Origin: Chloroflexota bacterium
GTDB taxonomy: Bacteria; Chloroflexota; Anaerolineae; Anaerolineales; Villigracilaceae
DNA length: 64,000 bases
Assembly: GCA_013388855.1 (NCBI GenBank)
Contig: JACAEM010000038.1
Location: 62,001 to 126,000, forward strand
Direction: 5' to 3'
Of the stretch, positions 35,888-45,103 are shown in pieces. The position numbers and the translations under genes were made by a program. Each line of letters starts with the position of its first letter. The first letter of the stretch is position 1. The notes under the pieces are model-generated. The model made no database searches. It was not told the DNA's origin and was given only the letters and a program-made list of their open reading frames with translations.

Positions 35888-37301
35888 AAAGAGTTGGAGG
35901 GGCGACAACTATCCTAAAACCAAGGTAAGGCTCTTTTCGATCTGGCGCTGCACAGCCGCGTTTTGCAGAACGCACAGAAAATCTTTCGCTTCTGGTTGTA
36001 AATGAACCTTTAATCACCCTTTCGCCCGAATCTTCAGGGTTTTCTCTTCCGTCATCCACATCGTAAGGGTAAGGTTTGTATAGGCTTTGAGTCCATTCCC
36101 AGATGGACCCCATCATATCCGTAACCTCGAAGGGACTATCGGTAATAGGGGAAAAGGCGCCGACATTCGTCGATTCCATATTGCTACGAAGTTCATCTAT
36201 CTTTTTCTTGAGCAAATCAAGCGTTGAATTTTCCAGAGCAGTTTCAGTGATAGATAAATTCGTCTTAGAAAAATTAGCGTTGAACCCCGCGAGGTTATGG
36301 AAGTACTTATTTCCCTCAAGCTGAATTTTCTTCCTCAAACGTACCGATAATTCTGGTCTTCCACTATTTAAATAATCATCTAGATTCTCATTTCCCCAAG
36401 GCCACTCTGCGCCCAAATCACCTCTGGATGCCCTCTCCCATTCCGCTTCCGTCGGAAGGCGGAACACAAGTTCACTGGGTATCTCTTTTTTGAATATTTT
36501 ATTCAACCACTTTGTATATTCCACCGCTTCATGCCATGAAACATTCACCATTGGCTGATCCAGTTTCTTTTTCCAGTCTCTTGGTAAAACTGCAATACGG
36601 CGGGTTGAAACTGCGTATTCACTGAATTGCTCATTTGAGATCGGAAAACAGGTAATCCAATAGTTATAGGGGATTTCATAAGGACGTTGAGGGTGCTCGT
36701 CATCTCCCGATAAATTATTGGAAGCCCTACTTCCCATAATAAATTTACCTTTTGGGATTTTCATGAAACGAAATCCGCCAAAAGTTGTCGTGGTAAGGTC
36801 ATCAACGACTCTAGGTTGATGCGAGGAAATCCAATGTGCCGAGGGAGTTTTCGCTGTTTTTCCGGAAATAATATCGAACTGCCTTTCCATGCTTTTACGA
36901 ATACGCAAATAAGCCTGTTCCATATCCTCTTCAAAAGCGGGGAAGTCAACACATTGTAGCGAACGCAAAGGTTGCGGCGTTATGCAATCATCCAAACGAA
37001 TGGGAATTATAAAAATCGAACTTTCAGGTTTTTCTTTTGAAAGATCAACCACTAACCTAATTTCCCGCTGAAAATCACCCTCCCGCTCCAAGGATTGTTT
37101 CGATAAAAACACCAGCGCTACATCCGTAGATTTGAGCATCTCTTCAAGTTTAAATTCACGATTTTGACCCGGTAAAAGGTTTTCTTCATCCAACCAGGGG
37201 GCAATCCAGCCCTCTTCCAAGAGACGTCGATATAAACGATGAACCATCGGCTTATCATACAGCCCATGACATAGGAATACGCGGAGTTTGCGGTCAGCCA
37301 T
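35886..37301 (-). CDS. TIR domain fused to FGE/SUMF1-like domain
   Basis: 471 residues: a TIR-type domain (about 3-140; 'LRVFLCHGLYDKPMVHRLYRRLLEEGWIAPWLDEENLLPGQN', and 'LEREGDFQREIRLVV', whose Glu matches the position of the catalytic Glu of NAD-cleaving TIRs) followed by a formylglycine-generating-enzyme-like domain (about 175-470; 'FGGFRFMKIPKGKFIMGS', 'VNVSWHEAVEYTKWLN', 'FRLPTEAEWERASRG', 'EVTDMMGSIWEWTQ', 'GFRIVV'). The Cys pair needed for formylglycine formation is not conserved ('FTTRSERFSVRSAKRGC'), so the domain is probably a binding module. A 50-residue coiled-coil-like insertion splits it. Base composition is more AT-rich than the flanks. Confidence 0.85.
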   Translation of the reverse strand: MADRKLRVFLCHGLYDKPMVHRLYRRLLEEGWIAPWLDEENLLPGQNREFKLEEMLKSTDVALVFLSKQSLEREGDFQREIRLVVDLSKEKPESSIFIIPIRLDDCITPQPLRSLQCVDFPAFEEDMEQAYLRIRKSMERQFDIISGKTAKTPSAHWISSHQPRVVDDLTTTTFGGFRFMKIPKGKFIMGSRASNNLSGDDEHPQRPYEIPYNYWITCFPISNEQFSEYAVSTRRIAVLPRDWKKKLDQPMVNVSWHEAVEYTKWLNKIFKKEIPSELVFRLPTEAEWERASRGDLGAEWPWGNENLDDYLNSGRPELSVRLRKKIQLEGNKYFHNLAGFNANFSKTNLSITETALENSTLDLLKKKIDELRSNMESTNVGAFSPITDSPFEVTDMMGSIWEWTQSLYKPYPYDVDDGRENPEDSGERVIKGSFTTRSERFSVRSAKRGCAAPDRKEPYLGFRIVVAPPTL

Positions 37302-37307
37302 GGTTTA

Positions 37308-37994
37308 CTAAATTCCCAATGCATCCTTCCTTAATTTGAGAGCCGCTTTCAATTTTTCAAGTGCAGTATCACGTTTGGAATCCGGAAAATAGTCCAGGAA
37401 TTGCCTGTCCCGCAACTGGCGGGGAACGACACAATCATCCAATCGCACAGGCAGGACAAAGACCGCTCCTTCCAGTTTTTCCGTGGCAATTTCCAATACC
37501 CGGCGCAATTCCTTTTGGACATATCCCTCCTTGGCAACCGAAACGCTTGAAACACAAACAATGACGGCATCAGCCGCTTCCACAGCGGTTTCAATCTCAA
37601 GGTTCCAATCCTGCCCGGGCAGGATCTTTTCTTCGTCCAGCCAGGGATCAATCCACCCTTCAGCGAGGAGTCGCTGATACAGCTCGCGGACAACAGGTTT
37701 GTCCTGCGAGGCGTGACAGAGGAAAACGCGCAATTTACGTTTGTCTGATTGCCGAATGTTTCTTCCCACCTTGGGTTTGTCAGCATCTGGAATCCGCCCT
37801 TTCAGCCCGGCGATTTCCTCCTCCAATTCTTTGATCTTTTCCTGCAACTCTTCCAGTTCAATAATCACATGCGGAGGGGTATCCATCCCATATAAGGCAC
37901 GGCGCTCCTCCAAAATATAAGACTTTCGAAGCAAAGTCTTCAGCACTTTTTGCTTTGAATCAAGATACTCGCTTAAATTCGCAGTGTCAGGCAT
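37308..37994 (-). CDS. Coiled-coil plus TIR-domain protein
   Basis: 228 residues from ATG 37994 (a TTG at 38033 after GGGGAGG would add 13). A helical region with a heptad-rich stretch ('VIIELEELQEKIKELEEEIAGLKG', about 45-70) precedes a TIR domain (about 90-215; 'RKLRVFLCHASQDKPVVRELYQRLLAEGWIDPWLDEEKILPGQDW'). The Glu in 'AKEGYVQKELRRVL' matches the NADase Glu position. It is 6 bp upstream of the TIR-FGE gene, with the same TIR subtype, so the two are probably one operon and may form a hetero-assembly. Confidence 0.83.
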   Translation of the reverse strand: MPDTANLSEYLDSKQKVLKTLLRKSYILEERRALYGMDTPPHVIIELEELQEKIKELEEEIAGLKGRIPDADKPKVGRNIRQSDKRKLRVFLCHASQDKPVVRELYQRLLAEGWIDPWLDEEKILPGQDWNLEIETAVEAADAVIVCVSSVSVAKEGYVQKELRRVLEIATEKLEGAVFVLPVRLDDCVVPRQLRDRQFLDYFPDSKRDTALEKLKAALKLRKDALGI

Positions 37995-38156
37995 ATCCAC
38001 CGATTCCTTTGATCTGGGGGTGATCTTTGTCAAACCTCCCCAGTCATGGATTTACTCGAATTATACGGCAAAAAGGACTTAACAGAGATTTTACACCGGC
38101 ATCATATTCGAGTTACAAGGAACGTTTATACTCTTCCGTATAAAACAGGAGAAACC

Positions 38157-38642
38157 ATGAAAACAACAACCAGAAACATTCTCTTCCTACTTACCGTCTT
38201 TGCCCTGCTTCTCAGCGCCTGCAAAGCCAATGTCTCACGAAACGGTGACGGCTCCCTCGATGTGGAGACATCCATCACCCAGCAGGAGCTGCAGGAGGTG
38301 ATCTCGTCGTCGATCGCCGATCCGCTCATCCAGAATTTGACCGTTTCTCTTCAATCCGGGTACATCCTGGCTTCGGGCACCCGCCAAAGATTGAACGACT
38401 CCAGCAACACCGACACGCTTTCCTTCCGTCTCGACTTGGAGGCAAGCAACGGCGAACTTGTCGCGACCATTTCCGATGCACAGCTTGATGGAAAGCCCAT
38501 CGAACAGAACCGCGTCGAGAACTGGAACCAGACTATCACGAACAGGATCGCCCTCATCGGGCAAAAGAATCCGAACAGCACCCTGAAATCCGTAACCATC
38601 ACATCCAGCGAAGTGATCATGATCTGGAACGTGGCAAGATAG
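38157..38642 (+). CDS. Lipoprotein of unknown function
   Basis: 161 residues from ATG 38157 (ACAGGAG upstream). Signal peptide with lipobox 'ALLLSAC', Cys at about residue 21, then a domain with 'ISSSIADPLIQNLTVSLQSGYILASGTRQRLN' that resembles LMBD/AMIN-type beta folds only weakly. It is divergent from the TIR operon. No named family is recognised. Confidence 0.8.
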   Translation: MKTTTRNILFLLTVFALLLSACKANVSRNGDGSLDVETSITQQELQEVISSSIADPLIQNLTVSLQSGYILASGTRQRLNDSSNTDTLSFRLDLEASNGELVATISDAQLDGKPIEQNRVENWNQTITNRIALIGQKNPNSTLKSVTITSSEVIMIWNVAR

Positions 38643-38681
38643 CAAGTTCTCGAACCATGCAATTCCATTCAGGGTCCGAAA

Positions 38682-38705
38682 ATCATCCCCCTTCGCGGGG
38701 ATGAT
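38682..38705 (+). terminator. Hairpin after the lipoprotein gene
   Basis: ATCATCCCC (38682-38690) pairs with GGGGATGAT (38697-38705) around a 6-nt loop. Confidence 0.6.
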
Positions 38706-38768
38706 CGAATTTAACGGGAGCAATCCAAACAAACATTATGAATCCATGTCAGAAACACCACCGGGTTA

Positions 38769-38793
38769 CCACCGCCCGGGCGGTGGGTATAAT
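38769..38793 (+). promoter_or_regulatory. 18-bp palindrome next to a leaderless -10 box
   Basis: CCACCGCCCGGGCGGTGG (38769-38786) is a perfect palindrome one base before TATAAT (38788-38793). The -10 box is 6 nt from ATG 38800. The palindrome covers the -35 to -10 gap and looks like an operator. Confidence 0.6.
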
Positions 38794-38799
38794 TTAGGT

Positions 38800-41031
38800 A
38801 TGACCGAATGGATTGGCAAAATGCTGGGGAAAGTGCGCATCGATTCTCTGCTGGCGCGGGGAGGCATGGCAGAGGTCTATCTGGGAGAACATGTCGCCCT
38901 GCAGCGCGAAGTGGCGGTCAAGATTCTCCGCGCCCAATATGAAGATGATCCACAACTGCTGGAACGTTTCCAGCGCGAAGCGCGCGTCGTCGCCAAACTA
39001 CGCCACCCCAACATTGTCCAAGTCTTTGATTTCGACACCATCGAGAATCACCCCTACCTGGTCATGGAATATGTCCCCGGTCTATCGCTCTCGCGTTACC
39101 TGCATGTTCTTCACGGACGGAACGGGCGGCTGGAACTCCCGATTGTCAGCCGGATCATCACCCAGGTGGCAAGCGCGCTTCAATATGCCCACGAAGCCGG
39201 AGTAATTCACCGGGATGTCAAACCCGGCAACATCCTTCTTACCTCCCGTTCGAGTAAGGTCGTCGCGGGCAAACCGCTTCCGGGAGATTTCGAACCGATC
39301 CTCACCGACTTCGGTCTGGTTCGCTTTCTCAATTCGACGCGCCAAACCGTGACCGGGGTGATCGCAGGCACGCCCGCCTACATGAGTCCCGAACAGGCGC
39401 GCGGCGAACCCACCGACGAACGCACCGACATCTACTCGCTGGGCATCGTCCTCTACGAGTTGCTGTCGGGTCACGTCCCCTTCGACGGGGAAACGACGAT
39501 GGCGGTCATTCTCAAACAGATCACCGAGTCGCATCCGCTCATTCCCGGATTATCGGAACCCATGCAGCGCGTTCTCATGCACGCGCTGGCAAAAAAACCC
39601 GATGAACGCTTCCAAACGCCGAACGACCTTGCCGACGCGTTCAACGCGACGCTCCACGAAACCACAGACGCCGCCACCGTCATGGAGTCAGATCCGAAGG
39701 TCACAACTCGTATCACAAAGGTTGGCTATCGTTCTCCCAAAAAACGGACGAGGCTGCTTCCCGCGCTCATCGCCGGATTTACGGCGGTCATCCTTGGCGG
39801 ATTCCTTCTGTTCAGAGGGTATGCATTGCCGCCCAGCATACCGACTGAACCCATTCATCCCACACAGTCACCGACCATCACATCCCAACCAACACCGGAA
39901 ACACCGCCGGCGCTGCTCCCGCTGGGCCCAACCGGTGTGCTCCATTTTCAAGACGGCGTTTCCATTCTGGATCAGGCTGCCCTCACCGCTCTGGCAATGC
40001 CAATCCCGCCCAATGGCACTCATTACGAAATCTGGCTGGTCAACGAAACGGAACGGTACAGCCTGGGTGTGTTGGCGCTCGACATGAATGGCAAAGGCGA
40101 ACAGATCAGCACCAACGCCAGCGGCAACAATTTTGTCGCCCTATACGATCAAGTCGAAATCACCATCGAACTTGACACAGACACTGACCCGGCGCCATCC
40201 GGGATCGTCGCATATTCCTCCACGTTGCCCCAAGAGGGATTGACACATATCCGCCACCTGCTCCATTCCTTTGCCGGCGCTCCAGATGAGATGGCACTGG
40301 CTCAGGGCTTGAAAACAGACATCGACCTGCTTGTGAAATTCGCAAACGATATGCAAGAGTCCCAACAGGCTGGTGATGAGGCACGATTACGGCAGAGCGC
40401 CGAGGCAATCCTGAATCTGCTCGTCGGCAGCAAAAGTGAAGACCACAAAGACTGGGATGGGGACGGTCAAACGATGGATCCGGGAGACGGCTTTGGGCTT
40501 CTCCTCAACGGCAACAATCCCGGTTACATCCAGGCGGTATATTCACACTCCGATTACGCGGTGATTTCCCCCGGGGCAACACAAAACATGGTCGTTCATG
40601 GGCAGGAAGTGAAAGCCTGCGCACAAAACCTTGCGGAACGAGTCTCACAAATGCGGGAACTTGTTTTGGATATTCTGGACTCGACGCCTAACTCGGATCT
40701 TTCCAAGCCGGTTGCTGATTCCGTTTTCCTGGCGGAGCAACTACAAAATGGCATCGATCTGGACGGCGATAAGACCATCGAACCGATTGTGGGAGAATGC
40801 GGGATAATCTCCCTCCTTCAGTCTGCCTATTCCATGGCAGACATGTCCCTCCTGCCTGTCGATTTTGTTTTCGCCGAGGGAACCGTCACTGGAACTGCCA
40901 CACCTACCGGAGCCACTTTCGCGCCGGCGCGTACGTCGGTCCGGTCAACGAACACTCCCGGCAATCCGACCGTCAAACCACCTAACACCCACAAGCCGCC
41001 AACCAATACCCCCAAACCAAAGAAGAATTAA
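38800..41031 (+). CDS. Ser/Thr protein kinase with RskA-like extracellular domain (paralogue A)
   Basis: 743 residues from ATG 38800, six bases after TATAAT. Kinase domain about 10-270: 'LARGGMAEVYLGEHVALQREVAVKIL', 'VIHRDVKPGNILL', 'DFGLVRF', 'AGTPAYMSPEQARG'. A short extra loop separates HRDVKPGN from DFG. A membrane helix lies near 320-342. Outside, residues about 375-480 resemble the anti-sigma-K (RskA) C-terminal domain ('GTHYEIWLVNETERYSLGVLALDMNGKG', 'VEITIELDTD'), followed by a helical region with an EF-hand-like loop ('DWDGDGQTMDPGDGFG', about 550-566) and a Thr/Pro-rich tail. It shares this whole plan with the 47609 kinase. Confidence 0.9.
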   Translation: MTEWIGKMLGKVRIDSLLARGGMAEVYLGEHVALQREVAVKILRAQYEDDPQLLERFQREARVVAKLRHPNIVQVFDFDTIENHPYLVMEYVPGLSLSRYLHVLHGRNGRLELPIVSRIITQVASALQYAHEAGVIHRDVKPGNILLTSRSSKVVAGKPLPGDFEPILTDFGLVRFLNSTRQTVTGVIAGTPAYMSPEQARGEPTDERTDIYSLGIVLYELLSGHVPFDGETTMAVILKQITESHPLIPGLSEPMQRVLMHALAKKPDERFQTPNDLADAFNATLHETTDAATVMESDPKVTTRITKVGYRSPKKRTRLLPALIAGFTAVILGGFLLFRGYALPPSIPTEPIHPTQSPTITSQPTPETPPALLPLGPTGVLHFQDGVSILDQAALTALAMPIPPNGTHYEIWLVNETERYSLGVLALDMNGKGEQISTNASGNNFVALYDQVEITIELDTDTDPAPSGIVAYSSTLPQEGLTHIRHLLHSFAGAPDEMALAQGLKTDIDLLVKFANDMQESQQAGDEARLRQSAEAILNLLVGSKSEDHKDWDGDGQTMDPGDGFGLLLNGNNPGYIQAVYSHSDYAVISPGATQNMVVHGQEVKACAQNLAERVSQMRELVLDILDSTPNSDLSKPVADSVFLAEQLQNGIDLDGDKTIEPIVGECGIISLLQSAYSMADMSLLPVDFVFAEGTVTGTATPTGATFAPARTSVRSTNTPGNPTVKPPNTHKPPTNTPKPKKN

Positions 41032-41122
41032 TCGGCCTTCTCCTTCAGTCAAAGAGTCCCGGTTTAATTACGATAAAAAGGGTCAAAGAAAGACTCTATT
41101 TGGGGTAATTTCCACAACTATC

Positions 41123-41152
41123 CTGTAACCTTTTCATAGCGGAGAGAACGTA
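41123..41152 (+). promoter_or_regulatory. Candidate ECF-type promoter of the HYR protein
   Basis: CTGTAACC (41123-41130), 18 nt, CGTA (41149-41152). The ECF sigma gene has the same layout (CTGTTACT, 18 nt, CATA; 51249-51278). A CCTATCA/TGATAGG hairpin (41185-41202) and a GGAGGCAGGT ribosome binding site follow. Confidence 0.5.
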
Positions 41153-41216
41153 ACTGACAAAAATGTATGGCGTCATGCCTGCGTCCTATCAAGATTGATA
41201 GGCTTTGGAGGCAGGT

Positions 41217-44200
41217 ATGTCAAGAACCAACACGTACGTGAGATCGTTTCTATCTATTTTATTGATCATCAGCATCAGCCTGATGAATGTTAACACGGCA
41301 CTCGCAGACGACAGCGCTCCCCCGCAAGAGACCGCGACCCCAACCGAGGAACCCGTTCAGCTCACAGAGGAACCAGCCGAGCCAGCCGCGACCGAAACGC
41401 CAACAGTGGAGGAAACCCCTGCAGCAGTTGAGGAAGTACCCACCGCGACTGAGGAAGCACCGGCTGAGGTGGAAGAAACGCCTGTGAATGAGGGGCAGGT
41501 TCTGGCTGAGGAAGAACCGACCCTCTTCTCGCAGATCCCGGAAGAGACCGATGTAGTCGTTCTGGATGAAAATGGCGAGTCGCTTCCGTTGGTATCCAGC
41601 GAAGCATTGGACATCATTCTGGAAACAGACCCGATGTGGTGTCCGGCAGGTGTCCTGCCGGGTGGACCGGGTTGTACAACGAACTTTTCATCCATTGCCC
41701 TGCTCATCAACAACATGATTTCCAACACCAACGCCTATGACCAGGCTGGTGTTATTTACTTCACATCGAATCCGGGCGCATCCTTCTCTCTGACCACTTC
41801 GAGCTTGGGCACCGCCGACTTCAACCAACTGAGCGACAACAACCTTATCCTGCAAGGCGGTTGGAACGGACAGAACGGTGCGAATGCTCAATTCAACGGG
41901 CAGACCAACTTTGGAAACAACTTCCTTGTAATTGGTACATCCAGTAATCCGTGGATCGGTAATATTACGCTGAACAATTTCTCCTTCAACGGGGTTTCAA
42001 GCACGAACGCAGTGACGGTGTACACGACCAGCGGCGACATCACACTGAATAATGTGGATGTCGCACAGCAATCGGGCAACGATTACACCGCCAACCTCGT
42101 GTCGAACTCAGGCGATATCGTCGTGCAAAACGGAAGCACCTTCGATGGTGATAATACAGGCGGAGACACCAACATGGGGTTCAATGCCTCCACCAACACC
42201 GGCTCCATCACCATCACCGGAACGGCCGCCAATCCGATTACCTTCATCGATGCGGCGGGCAGTGGAAACTTGATCAACTACAACGGCGCCACATTGAGCG
42301 CGCCGGTTGTTACGCTGACCTACGTCGAAGCCATCGACAATGACTTGAACGGTATTTATATTTCAAACGCCACAACAGTAACGCTGAACAATGTCGTCGC
42401 CGGTGACAATTCAGACGGAAACGGCACCAATCCGCCGGGGGCAAACAACAGCGTCGGTTCCGGCGTGTATATCCAGGGACCTGCCGGCGGTACAATAGTG
42501 AACATCAACGGCGGGCTCTTCGCGAACAATGAGCGCTATGGCATTGAGATTCACAACGGAAACGTCGTTATCATTTCGCAACCCACCTACGGGACCGGGT
42601 CTGACCGCAATGGCATCGGGACCATCGGACCGAACAATGCCCCGGATTTGAATGTGCCCGCCAACATCACCGTGGAGGCAACCGGTCCTGCGGGAGCCGC
42701 GGTGAATTTCACGGTGACAGCTACAGACGTGGAAGATGACCCGGATCCGACTCCCACTTGTAACCGCACATCCGGCAGTATCTTTCCAATCGGTACAACC
42801 ACGGTCACCTGCTCGGTCACCGACTCGTGGGGTGTCAATATGACTGATTCCTTCACAGTTCGTGTCCGCGATACCACGGGTCCGGTTCTCAGCCTGCCGG
42901 CAAACATTATCCAAGAAGCAACCGGTCCATCAGGCAGGGCCGTCACTTTCACCGCCACCGCCACGGATCTTGTCGATGGTCCGCGAACCGTGCTTTGCAT
43001 CCCCGGTTCAGGTTCCACTTTCGGAATCGGCACAACCACCGTCAACTGTTTTTCCAGCGACTCGCGGTTCAATTTCTCCTTTGGCAGTTTCACGGTCACG
43101 ATTCGCGACACAACGCCACCGGCACTGAACCTTCCATCGAACATCGTTGTGGAAGCGACAAGTCCGGCTGGCAACGTTGTGGCATTCTCTGCGACCGCAA
43201 CTGACATCGTAAGCGGTTCTCGACCTGTCTCATGTACTCCGGCATCGAATAGCACCTTTCCGGTTGGTGTTACCACTGTGAATTGCTCAGCTTCCGACAC
43301 GCGCGGCAATACCGCCAACGGCAGTTTCACCATCACCGTGCAGGATACGACGCCGCCTTCTCTGCATCTGCCTGCAAACATCACCGCCGAAGCGACAAGC
43401 GCTTCTGGCGTCACCGTGACATTCAGCGCTTCTGCCACAGATATTGTGGATGTCTCCGTCCCGACAGTTTGTTCCCCCGCACCAGGAAGTACCTTCCCGC
43501 TTGGCATTACGACAGTCAATTGTTCCGCAACAGACTCACACGACAACTCAACAAATGGCAGCTTCACAGTCACCGTGCAGGATACTACCGCTCCGATCAT
43601 CGCCCCGCATCCTGACATCATCGAAGAAGCCACCAGCGCCGCAGGAGCCGTGGTCACCTACACCAGCCCGTCCACCTCTGATGCGGTTGACGGCGCAGGG
43701 ACAGCCACCTGCTCGCCAGCCTCCGGCTCGACCTTTGCCTTCGGCAACACCATTGTCACCTGCAACGCAACGGATACGCACGGCAACGCGGCGACTCCAA
43801 CCACCTTCACCGTCACTGTGCAAGATACCACATCGCCCACACTGAGTTTACCGGCAGACATCATTATTGAAGCCACCAGTCCCTCGGGCGCGGTTGTGAC
43901 ATTCACCGCTTCGTCTTCGGACATTGTGGATGGCTCCGTCCCCGTGAACTGCACCCCCGCTTCAGGAAGCATCTTTGCCTTAGGCACAACAACGATCAAC
44001 TGTTCTGCAGCCGACTCTCATGGCAATACTGCCAATGACAGTTTCACCGTTACTGTACAGGACACGACCGGACCGGAATTGACCCTTCCTGCGAATATCA
44101 CCGCCGAGGCGACGAGCGCTTCTGGTGCCGCCGTAACCTTCGCGTCCTCCGCATTGGACATCGTCGATGGTTCCCTGCCTGTGACATGTACCCCCGCATC

Positions 44201-45038
44201 GGGAAGCGTCTTCCCGCTCGGCACCACGACGATCAACTGCTCTGCGACTGACTCGAACAACAACACGACCACCGGCAACTTTACGGTCACAGTACAGGAT
44301 ACCACCGCCCCTGTCATTGCCCAACCAGCGAACAGAAGTGTCATTACAAACAATAATTCCGGCAAAGAGTTTGTCAACTATCCCCTGCCAGCGACATCCG
44401 ATGCCGTTGACGGTCCCGGATTCGCCACATGCACGCCCGCGCCGGGAAACATCTTTCAGGTTGGGATAACCACCGTCACCTGCACCGCAGTCGATGCAGC
44501 AGGCAATATCGCCACACCTGTAACTTTTACGATAAATCTCAAGTATATTGCGCCAATTTGGAAGAATAGCGAAGCCTTCATCCCGGTCACTGGCGGCGAG
44601 ATTATCAACCTGGATTGCAACACGAACATCCTGGTAGCTGGCATCGAACTTGTCTTCCATAACCTGTGCAACCACCAGACGATTGTAAACATCCTGGATG
44701 AGACCATCCTGCCTGGTGGACTGCCGTCTGGCTTTACTTTCGTGGCAGGTCTCGATATCGCAGTATTCAGCGAAAACCAGATCGTCAATCCATTGCCCAC
44801 CGGAGCCGGGGTCGAGATGACTTTCCCCCTCCAGGGCTCGCAACAGGATTTTGCTGTACTCTTCTGGGATGGCGTCAAATGGGTCGAGATCATCCAGCAA
44901 ATCGAAGGCTCAGAACTTGCCAGAATACTCAGCACAGAGTCTGCAAACGATTTATACAAAATCATCTCTGCCGAGGGCGGAATATATAAGGCCCTCACTG
45001 CCGGGAAAACGGGGATCTTTATCCTGGTCAAAAAGTAA
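41217..45038 (+). CDS. Secreted multi-HYR-domain surface protein
   Basis: 1273 residues from ATG 41217 (GGAGGCAGGT upstream; the ATG at 41205 lies in that site). Signal peptide about 1-30, a Glu/Pro/Thr-rich stretch (about 32-125; 'PPQETATPTEEPVQ'), a Gly/Asn-rich right-handed beta-helix-like region (about 150-470; 'NITLNNFSFNG', 'GDITLNNVDVAQ'), eight HYR domains (about 478-1130; each starts like 'LPANITVEATGPAG' and holds 'TTTVNCSATD'), and a C-terminal region of about 140 residues. HYR domains are Ig-like adhesion modules. It is probably a cell-surface adhesin or sheath protein. The domains are diverged at DNA level but share codon blocks. Confidence 0.9.
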   Translation: MSRTNTYVRSFLSILLIISISLMNVNTALADDSAPPQETATPTEEPVQLTEEPAEPAATETPTVEETPAAVEEVPTATEEAPAEVEETPVNEGQVLAEEEPTLFSQIPEETDVVVLDENGESLPLVSSEALDIILETDPMWCPAGVLPGGPGCTTNFSSIALLINNMISNTNAYDQAGVIYFTSNPGASFSLTTSSLGTADFNQLSDNNLILQGGWNGQNGANAQFNGQTNFGNNFLVIGTSSNPWIGNITLNNFSFNGVSSTNAVTVYTTSGDITLNNVDVAQQSGNDYTANLVSNSGDIVVQNGSTFDGDNTGGDTNMGFNASTNTGSITITGTAANPITFIDAAGSGNLINYNGATLSAPVVTLTYVEAIDNDLNGIYISNATTVTLNNVVAGDNSDGNGTNPPGANNSVGSGVYIQGPAGGTIVNINGGLFANNERYGIEIHNGNVVIISQPTYGTGSDRNGIGTIGPNNAPDLNVPANITVEATGPAGAAVNFTVTATDVEDDPDPTPTCNRTSGSIFPIGTTTVTCSVTDSWGVNMTDSFTVRVRDTTGPVLSLPANIIQEATGPSGRAVTFTATATDLVDGPRTVLCIPGSGSTFGIGTTTVNCFSSDSRFNFSFGSFTVTIRDTTPPALNLPSNIVVEATSPAGNVVAFSATATDIVSGSRPVSCTPASNSTFPVGVTTVNCSASDTRGNTANGSFTITVQDTTPPSLHLPANITAEATSASGVTVTFSASATDIVDVSVPTVCSPAPGSTFPLGITTVNCSATDSHDNSTNGSFTVTVQDTTAPIIAPHPDIIEEATSAAGAVVTYTSPSTSDAVDGAGTATCSPASGSTFAFGNTIVTCNATDTHGNAATPTTFTVTVQDTTSPTLSLPADIIIEATSPSGAVVTFTASSSDIVDGSVPVNCTPASGSIFALGTTTINCSAADSHGNTANDSFTVTVQDTTGPELTLPANITAEATSASGAAVTFASSALDIVDGSLPVTCTPASGSVFPLGTTTINCSATDSNNNTTTGNFTVTVQDTTAPVIAQPANRSVITNNNSGKEFVNYPLPATSDAVDGPGFATCTPAPGNIFQVGITTVTCTAVDAAGNIATPVTFTINLKYIAPIWKNSEAFIPVTGGEIINLDCNTNILVAGIELVFHNLCNHQTIVNILDETILPGGLPSGFTFVAGLDIAVFSENQIVNPLPTGAGVEMTFPLQGSQQDFAVLFWDGVKWVEIIQQIEGSELARILSTESANDLYKIISAEGGIYKALTAGKTGIFILVKK
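42650..44330. repeat. Eight tandem HYR-coding units, about 240 bp each
   Basis: The recurring strings encode 'PANI.(A/V)EAT' and 'TTINCSATDS...TFTVTVQDTT'. Units 6 and 7 are most alike. Such tandem copies can change number by recombination. Confidence 0.75.
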
Positions 45039-45061
45039 ACAAGAGGGAAATCCATTGAAAA

Positions 45062-45093
45062 CCCAGAGGGACGGCGTATGCCGTCCCTCTGGG
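45062..45093. terminator. Bidirectional terminator
   Basis: CCCAGAGGGACGGC (45062-45075) and GCCGTCCCTCTGGG (45080-45093) form a perfect 14-bp stem with a GTAT loop, between convergent genes. Confidence 0.9.
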
Positions 45094-45103
45094 AGATTAA
45101 GTC

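Noticed and set aside
36000-37300. Diversity-generating retroelement target in the FGE-like domain
   Set aside because: FGE-type folds are known DGR targets, but no reverse transcriptase or template repeat was seen near it.
42587-43657. 356-codon minus-strand open frame inside the HYR gene
   Set aside because: It arises from the repeated HYR coding units read backwards; it has no start signals or domain.
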